Assembly (NCBI GenBank): GCA_038141705.1
Contig: JAYQIQ010000001.1
Span: forward strand, 62,001 to 126,000
Direction: 5' to 3'
From: Eutrophomonas brisbanensis
GTDB taxonomy: Bacteria; Pseudomonadota; Gammaproteobacteria; Burkholderiales; Eutrophovitaceae
Length of the DNA: 64,000 nt
Shown: piece by piece, positions 60,124 to 64,000 of the stretch
Layout of the letters: every line of letters begins with the position of its first letter
How positions within the stretch are numbered: the first letter of the stretch is position 1
Notes under the pieces: model-generated
Told to the model about the DNA's origin: nothing
The model's input: the letters and a program-made list of their open reading frames with translations, nothing else
The model's database searches: none
Made by a program: the position numbers and the translations under genes

Positions 60124-61202
60124 ATGAAAATAGAAAATATCAATATATTGCACCAGGGTAGCTCTCCTACCGATCTCCCAACCGAGGGACTTGGGTTTGG
60201 TCGTTATTTCACAAAATTGATTTTTACCCAGCAGTACGATCCCGAGAATGGATGGCACTAATGAGAAATCAAAAACCGGAGCTCTCTTGATCTTGATCCT
60301 ACTGCTCAAATTTTCCATTGTGGGCAAGGAATATTTGAGGGGATAAAGGCGTTCCAACAAGTAGATGGCCAAGTGGCGTTCTTTCGTATTGAAGAACACC
60401 TCAAAAGGTTTAATAAATCAGCGATTCGTATGGCGATGCCTACGATAGATTTAGATAATCATCTTGAAGCCATTAAAAAACTAGTCGCAATGGAAAAAAA
60501 CTGGATACCGTCGAGCGAGGGTGCGGCACTCTACATCAGACCCGTGATGATTGCCAACGAATCGACCCTCGAAGTACGAGCCAGCAATACGTTTATTCAC
60601 TTTATTTTGCTGTCCCCGGTTGGTCCCTACTTTGGCAATGGACTCAATCCTGTATCTGTTTATATCTCGCATGACTACGTTCGCGCAGTTCAGGGGGGAC
60701 AGGAGAAGCGAAAACAATTGGGAACTACGCAGCCAGTCTCCTTGCAACCGAAAACGCCAGAAAAGATGGATTCCAACAAGTTCTGTGGCTAGACGCGAAT
60801 GAACGACGATATGTAGAAGAGGTAGGAGGCATGAATATTGCCTTTGTATACGGAGATACCCATATCAGCACACCGGGCCTAACAGGAAGTATTTTGCCCG
60901 GGGTTACACGAGACTCTATTGCTAAATTATCTGCGTCACTTGGATTTACCTTTTCGGAGGACAAAATCGATATCAATACACTTGTGAAAGATTTACGATC
61001 TGGAAATGTAACAGAGGTGTTCGCAATGGGCACAGGCGCGATCATTGCGCCCGTTGGACGTTTGAAATATATGGACGAAGAAATTATAGTCAATGAACAA
61101 CGAGTAGGGCCCGTTTCACAGACACTTTTCAAAGCGCTTACCGACATTCATTATGGTCGCACCTCGGCGCCAACCGGCTGGCTTCAGCACCTAGCACAGT
61201 AA
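60124..61202 (+). CDS. ilvE: branched-chain amino-acid aminotransferase, frameshifted
   Basis: PLP fold-type IV enzyme for the last step of Val, Leu and Ile synthesis. It starts ATG 60124 (KIENINILHQ), has GLGFGRYFTKLIFTQQYD, IFHCGQGIFEGIKAF, the PLP Lys in GEAKTIGNYAASLL and EVGGMNIAFVYGD. The frame shows a compensating pair, a missing base near 60258 (in-frame TAA TGA follow) and an extra one near 60283-60289, and a third break from one missing G in the G6 at 60693-60698. Corrected length is about 359 residues. It is divergent from the helicase. Confidence 0.9.
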
Positions 61203-61225
61203 CGTTAAAAATTACATCGCATTCT

Positions 61226-61603
61226 ATGAATAACATCGAGCGCCGCTCTAAATCATTCAATGTAATCATTCTTGCAAACTTAGTCGCCGCATTAGTGATT
61301 GTACTGCTAAGTATCAATCTTCAGGGCGGAAAATTAATTCTTTATGTTTGTGTTGCGGTATTACACATACTGCTCGCGGTAGGTATCGGGTCGAGAAAAC
61401 GTTGGGCTTACGTCTTGATGATTATCTACGGATTATTTCAATCCGTTGGAATGACCTTGTGGTCCCTAATTGGACTCTTAACCTTAATGGGTGAACCTCT
61501 TACTTCAGAAAAAAGTATCTTCTTCGGGATCAGCGCAGTGGTTGTACCCTTTCTGGTCTGGGTAATTCGGTTCCTGATAAGGACACTTAAGCAAGAAATC
61601 TAA
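61226..61603 (+). CDS. hypothetical four-helix membrane protein
   Basis: 125 residues with four predicted transmembrane helices (about 12-30, 36-54, 62-85 and 97-118) joined by short loops; the termini carry Arg/Lys on the cytoplasmic side. Seen are IVLLSINLQGGKLIL, RWAYVLMIIYGLFQSVGMTLW and VPFLVWVIRFLIR. No enzyme motif and no family recognised. It starts 24 bases after ilvE and is probably co-transcribed. Confidence 0.6.
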   Translation: MNNIERRSKSFNVIILANLVAALVIVLLSINLQGGKLILYVCVAVLHILLAVGIGSRKRWAYVLMIIYGLFQSVGMTLWSLIGLLTLMGEPLTSEKSIFFGISAVVVPFLVWVIRFLIRTLKQEI

Positions 61604-61629
61604 CCGCCTATACGTCTAGCTAAAAGCCC

Positions 61630-63048
61630 TCAATTATCCTGATCGATATTAGGCTGTAAACTCAGGCCAATCTCTTGATTTTCCCCATCAGGTGACCTTG
61701 GCCCCTCTAGCTCCACCTTCTCAATGCTATTAAACCGTTTAGTAATTTTGTCGCTACTAATGCGAACCTCTTCCGCATCTTTATGCGCAAGACGGATGTG
61801 ATCCGCAAGCTTCCTCATCCGATCGTCAAAACGCGAGAAATCTTGTCCCAACTTTCTCAATTCATCCTTAATGATATGCACTTGCTCTCGAGTCGCAATA
61901 TCCTTCATAACAGCACGAGCAGTATTCAATACCGCCATCAATGTGGTCGGCGAAACCACCCAAATCCGTTTTTGCATCGCGTAGTCAACCACATCTGAAT
62001 GGTAAGCATGAATCTCTGCAAATACTGCTTCTGCGGGGATAAACATGACTGCACCATCACTTGTTTCCCCATCGATAATATATTTATTACTTATGTCATC
62101 CACATGTCTGCGAATGTCCGCTTTAAATGCCTTCTGCGCCTGAAGTTTATCTACATCAGCAACATCTTTGTCAAACATACGATGATAATTTTCTAGGGGA
62201 AATTTAGAATCTACGCCAACCATACCAGTCGGAGCTGGCAGCCGAAGGACGCAATCCACTCGGTTTCCATTTGAAAGAGTGAACTGAAAATCAAAAGAGC
62301 CTGGCGGTAACATGTTTTTTACCAGACCCTCGAGCTGGACTTCCCCAAAAGCCCCCCTCGAGCGCTTATCTCCTAGTAATTCCTGTAATCCGACAACGTT
62401 ACTGGTTAATCCATCGATTTTCTTTTGAGCCTCATCTATCGTAGCCAACCTCTCCATGACGCTGAGGAAAGTTTCATTTGTTTTCTTGAACCCCTCTTCA
62501 AGACGTTCATTCACCTTTCCAGAAATCTGTTCTAACCGAGAATCTGTTGTTTTTGATAACTGTTCCATCGAGCTATTGAGCTGAGATGTTGCATTTTTCA
62601 AAGATGACTGCAAGAGTTCCCGCTCCGCCCGGCTTTGCTCCGTTAATTTTTCTAAGATTTTAGAAATCGCCTCTAGTCTCATTGCCTCCTGCTTCGCGCT
62701 AATCTCGCTTCGCATTTCCGCTATACTCGCCAGCGTTTTTTCTTTGGAAACCGACTGCTCCTCAAGTTGTTTCAGCTGGAATTCACCAGTCGTACTTCTT
62801 AATTGAGTCAGCTCTTGGGATAGTAGCGCACGAAGGTTCTCATTCAAGCTCGCTTGATTTTGTGAGAGCCTATCCGCTAACGAATTGAAGGATGCACTAC
62901 TTTCTCTAAAACTATCCGATGCGAAGAGATCATGCGCTCGTTGCAACTGCTTGGGTAATCTTGCCAGAAGAAACACCAAGACCAGAGCTACTAACAAGAG
63001 GATCGTTAGTAGGATATTTGAAAAACTTAAATCAACGACTTCAGGCAT
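61630..63048 (-). CDS. rmuC: DNA recombination protein RmuC
   Basis: Limits inversion-type recombination in E. coli; resembles restriction-endonuclease-like nucleases. 472 residues. An N-terminal membrane anchor (about 8-28, SNILLTILLLVALVLVFLLA) is followed by a long coiled coil (40-215) rich in Glu, Gln, Ser and Leu, then the RmuC core: SRGAFGEVQLEGLVKNMLPPG, VGVDSKFPLENYHRM and VMFIPAEAVFAEIHAY. It is full length. It lies 52 bases after typA, on the same strand. Confidence 0.94.
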   Translation of the reverse strand: MPEVVDLSFSNILLTILLLVALVLVFLLARLPKQLQRAHDLFASDSFRESSASFNSLADRLSQNQASLNENLRALLSQELTQLRSTTGEFQLKQLEEQSVSKEKTLASIAEMRSEISAKQEAMRLEAISKILEKLTEQSRAERELLQSSLKNATSQLNSSMEQLSKTTDSRLEQISGKVNERLEEGFKKTNETFLSVMERLATIDEAQKKIDGLTSNVVGLQELLGDKRSRGAFGEVQLEGLVKNMLPPGSFDFQFTLSNGNRVDCVLRLPAPTGMVGVDSKFPLENYHRMFDKDVADVDKLQAQKAFKADIRRHVDDISNKYIIDGETSDGAVMFIPAEAVFAEIHAYHSDVVDYAMQKRIWVVSPTTLMAVLNTARAVMKDIATREQVHIIKDELRKLGQDFSRFDDRMRKLADHIRLAHKDAEEVRISSDKITKRFNSIEKVELEGPRSPDGENQEIGLSLQPNIDQDN

Positions 63049-63100
63049 GAGCCTAGTATAGCCAACACGCGGAAGAATTACACCAAAGTCTTAGCTGGCC

Positions 63101-64000
63101 CTAGGCGGCCTTGGTCTCTCTCGCCTCACGTTTTCTTTCATGTTCTTTTAACGCTTTCTTCCTTAGACGAATGGACTTCGGAGTGATTTCCACAATTTCG
63201 TCATCCGCTATAAACTCGACCGCACGCTCGAGCGTTAACTCAATCGGAGGTATCAAGCGAGCCGCTTCATCGGATCCAGAAGCGCGCACATTAGTTAGCT
63301 GCTTCTGACGTATCGGATTTACGACAAGATCGTTGTCTCGCGAATTGATGCCAATGATCATCCCTTCATAAAGAACTTCACCAGGCGAGACGAACATACG
63401 CCCGCGCTCCTGAAGCTTCCAAAGCGCGTAGGCTACAGCGGGACCATCGTCTTGACTAACCAAAACCCCGTTACGCCGCTCGTCAATATCCCCCTTCACG
63501 ACGTCATAAGAGTCAAATACGTGCGATGCAACGCCGGTTCCTCTCGTGAGAGTTAGAAATTCACTTTGAAACCCGATAAGGCCGCGCGCAGGGATTCGGT
63601 AATCAAGTCGCACTCGACCTTTCGAATCCGAAACCATATCTAGAAGCTCACCTCTCCTGCGACCAAGCTCCTCCATAATCGCGCCCTGATGAGACTCCTC
63701 GACATCCGCAGTGAGAATCTCGTAAGGCTCGTGCGTAACTCCCTCTACTTGCCGATAAACAACGCGCGGACGACCGACTGCAAGCTCATAACCCTCTCGT
63801 CTCATATTCTCTAATAGAATCGTCAAATGCAATTCTCCTCTGCCCGACACGATAAATGTATCCGAATCGGAGGTAAATTCCACCTTGAGCGCTACGTTTG
63901 ATTGTAGCTCTCGGTCAAGTCTTTCTCGCAACTGGCGACTCGTAACAAACTTCCCCTCTCTACCCGCCAGCGGTGATGTATTAACCATAAAATTCATTGT
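63101..64000 (-). CDS. typA: GTP-binding protein TypA/BipA, C-terminal part
   Basis: Ribosome-associated translational GTPase needed for stress growth. Only the last ~299 residues lie in the window; the G domain is beyond the right edge. Visible: MNFMVNTSPLAGREGKFVTSRQLR, domain III FIVSGRGELHLTILLENMRREGYEL, domain V DYRIPARGLIGFQSEFLTLTRGTG and the C-terminal VNPIRQKQLTNVRASGSDEA (quoted in pieces), ending in a Lys/Arg-rich tail REARETKAA. This matches TypA and not EF-G or LepA. Confidence 0.96.
   Translation of the reverse strand, partial: TMNFMVNTSPLAGREGKFVTSRQLRERLDRELQSNVALKVEFTSDSDTFIVSGRGELHLTILLENMRREGYELAVGRPRVVYRQVEGVTHEPYEILTADVEESHQGAIMEELGRRRGELLDMVSDSKGRVRLDYRIPARGLIGFQSEFLTLTRGTGVASHVFDSYDVVKGDIDERRNGVLVSQDDGPAVAYALWKLQERGRMFVSPGEVLYEGMIIGINSRDNDLVVNPIRQKQLTNVRASGSDEAARLIPPIELTLERAVEFIADDEIVEITPKSIRLRKKALKEHERKREARETKAA

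Noticed and set aside
851..61202. Genome decay of an endosymbiont as the cause of the many frameshifts
   Set aside because: Base composition, intact operon structure, conserved regulation and breaks in several essential single-copy genes argue for sequencing error.
1..64000. CRISPR arrays, prophage, integrase, transposase, restriction or toxin systems
   Set aside because: No regularly spaced repeats, no mobile-element or defence genes were seen; tRNA genes are not flanked by an integrase or a repeated 3' end.

Overview
The window reads as an ordinary chromosomal segment of a gammaproteobacterium. The evidence is gene order: uvrC-pgsA-tRNA-Gly-Cys-Leu; rpoE-rseA-mucB-degQ next to a divergent nadB; lepA-lepB-rnc-era-recO-pdxJ-acpS; thrS-infC-rpmI-rplT-pheS-pheT-ihfA-merR; surE-pcm-nlpD; an rpfE-like gene followed by recJ-prfB-lysS; divergent bamD and rluD. 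A polyhydroxybutyrate locus (phaC, phaB, phaR), an acetoacetyl-CoA synthetase and a sulfide:quinone oxidoreductase point to a free-living heterotroph that stores PHB and handles sulfide. No phage, integrase, transposase, CRISPR array or rRNA gene was seen, so the species cannot be named from this window.

Layout. 0-7.3 kb: an outer-membrane protein, an rRNA methyltransferase, SQR, three tRNAs, pgsA, uvrC, a family 5 uracil-DNA glycosylase and efp. 7.4-18.5 kb: one long minus-strand run from rpoE, behind an autoregulatory-type sigma-E promoter, down to nagZ, ending in a small acidic lipoprotein. 18.7-22 kb: nadB, ygfZ and an NRDE/TANGO2 protein on plus. 22-32.2 kb: a minus run with nlpD, pcm, surE, tRNA-Pro and the phe/thr tRNA-synthetase, ribosomal-protein and IF3 block. 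32.4-36.0 kb: a small lineage-specific patch of envelope or secreted proteins, the only poorly explained part. 36-42.1 kb: a stand-alone TrpB2, tRNA-Val, relA, lolD and lolC. 42.2-49.5 kb: rpfE-like, recJ, prfB (with its genuine programmed frameshift), lysS and acetoacetyl-CoA synthetase. 49.6-61.6 kb: bamD, rluD, pgeF, a ZIP transporter, the PHB genes, rimO, a DUF1232 protein, a YoaA/DinG helicase and ilvE. 61.6-64 kb: rmuC and the C-terminal part of typA.

The dominant oddity is quality-like. About 22 of some 62 genes, most of them essential, are broken by single-base indels, mostly in A/T or G/C homopolymers. In nearly all of them, changing one base restores a full-length family protein of the expected size. 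Two more genes carry an in-frame TAA. This is best read as uncorrected sequencing error, not gene decay, so such genes are given here as full spans with the break marked.

No wholly new multi-gene system was identified. The points most worth checking are: an EF-P with arginine at the modified loop tip in an otherwise alphaproteobacterial-type sequence; an apparent AUA start for IF3; TGC-N3-GCA palindromes at phaB and phaR that look like PhaR operators; a terminator-like hairpin touching the lepA start codon; and the 32.4-36.0 kb envelope gene patch.
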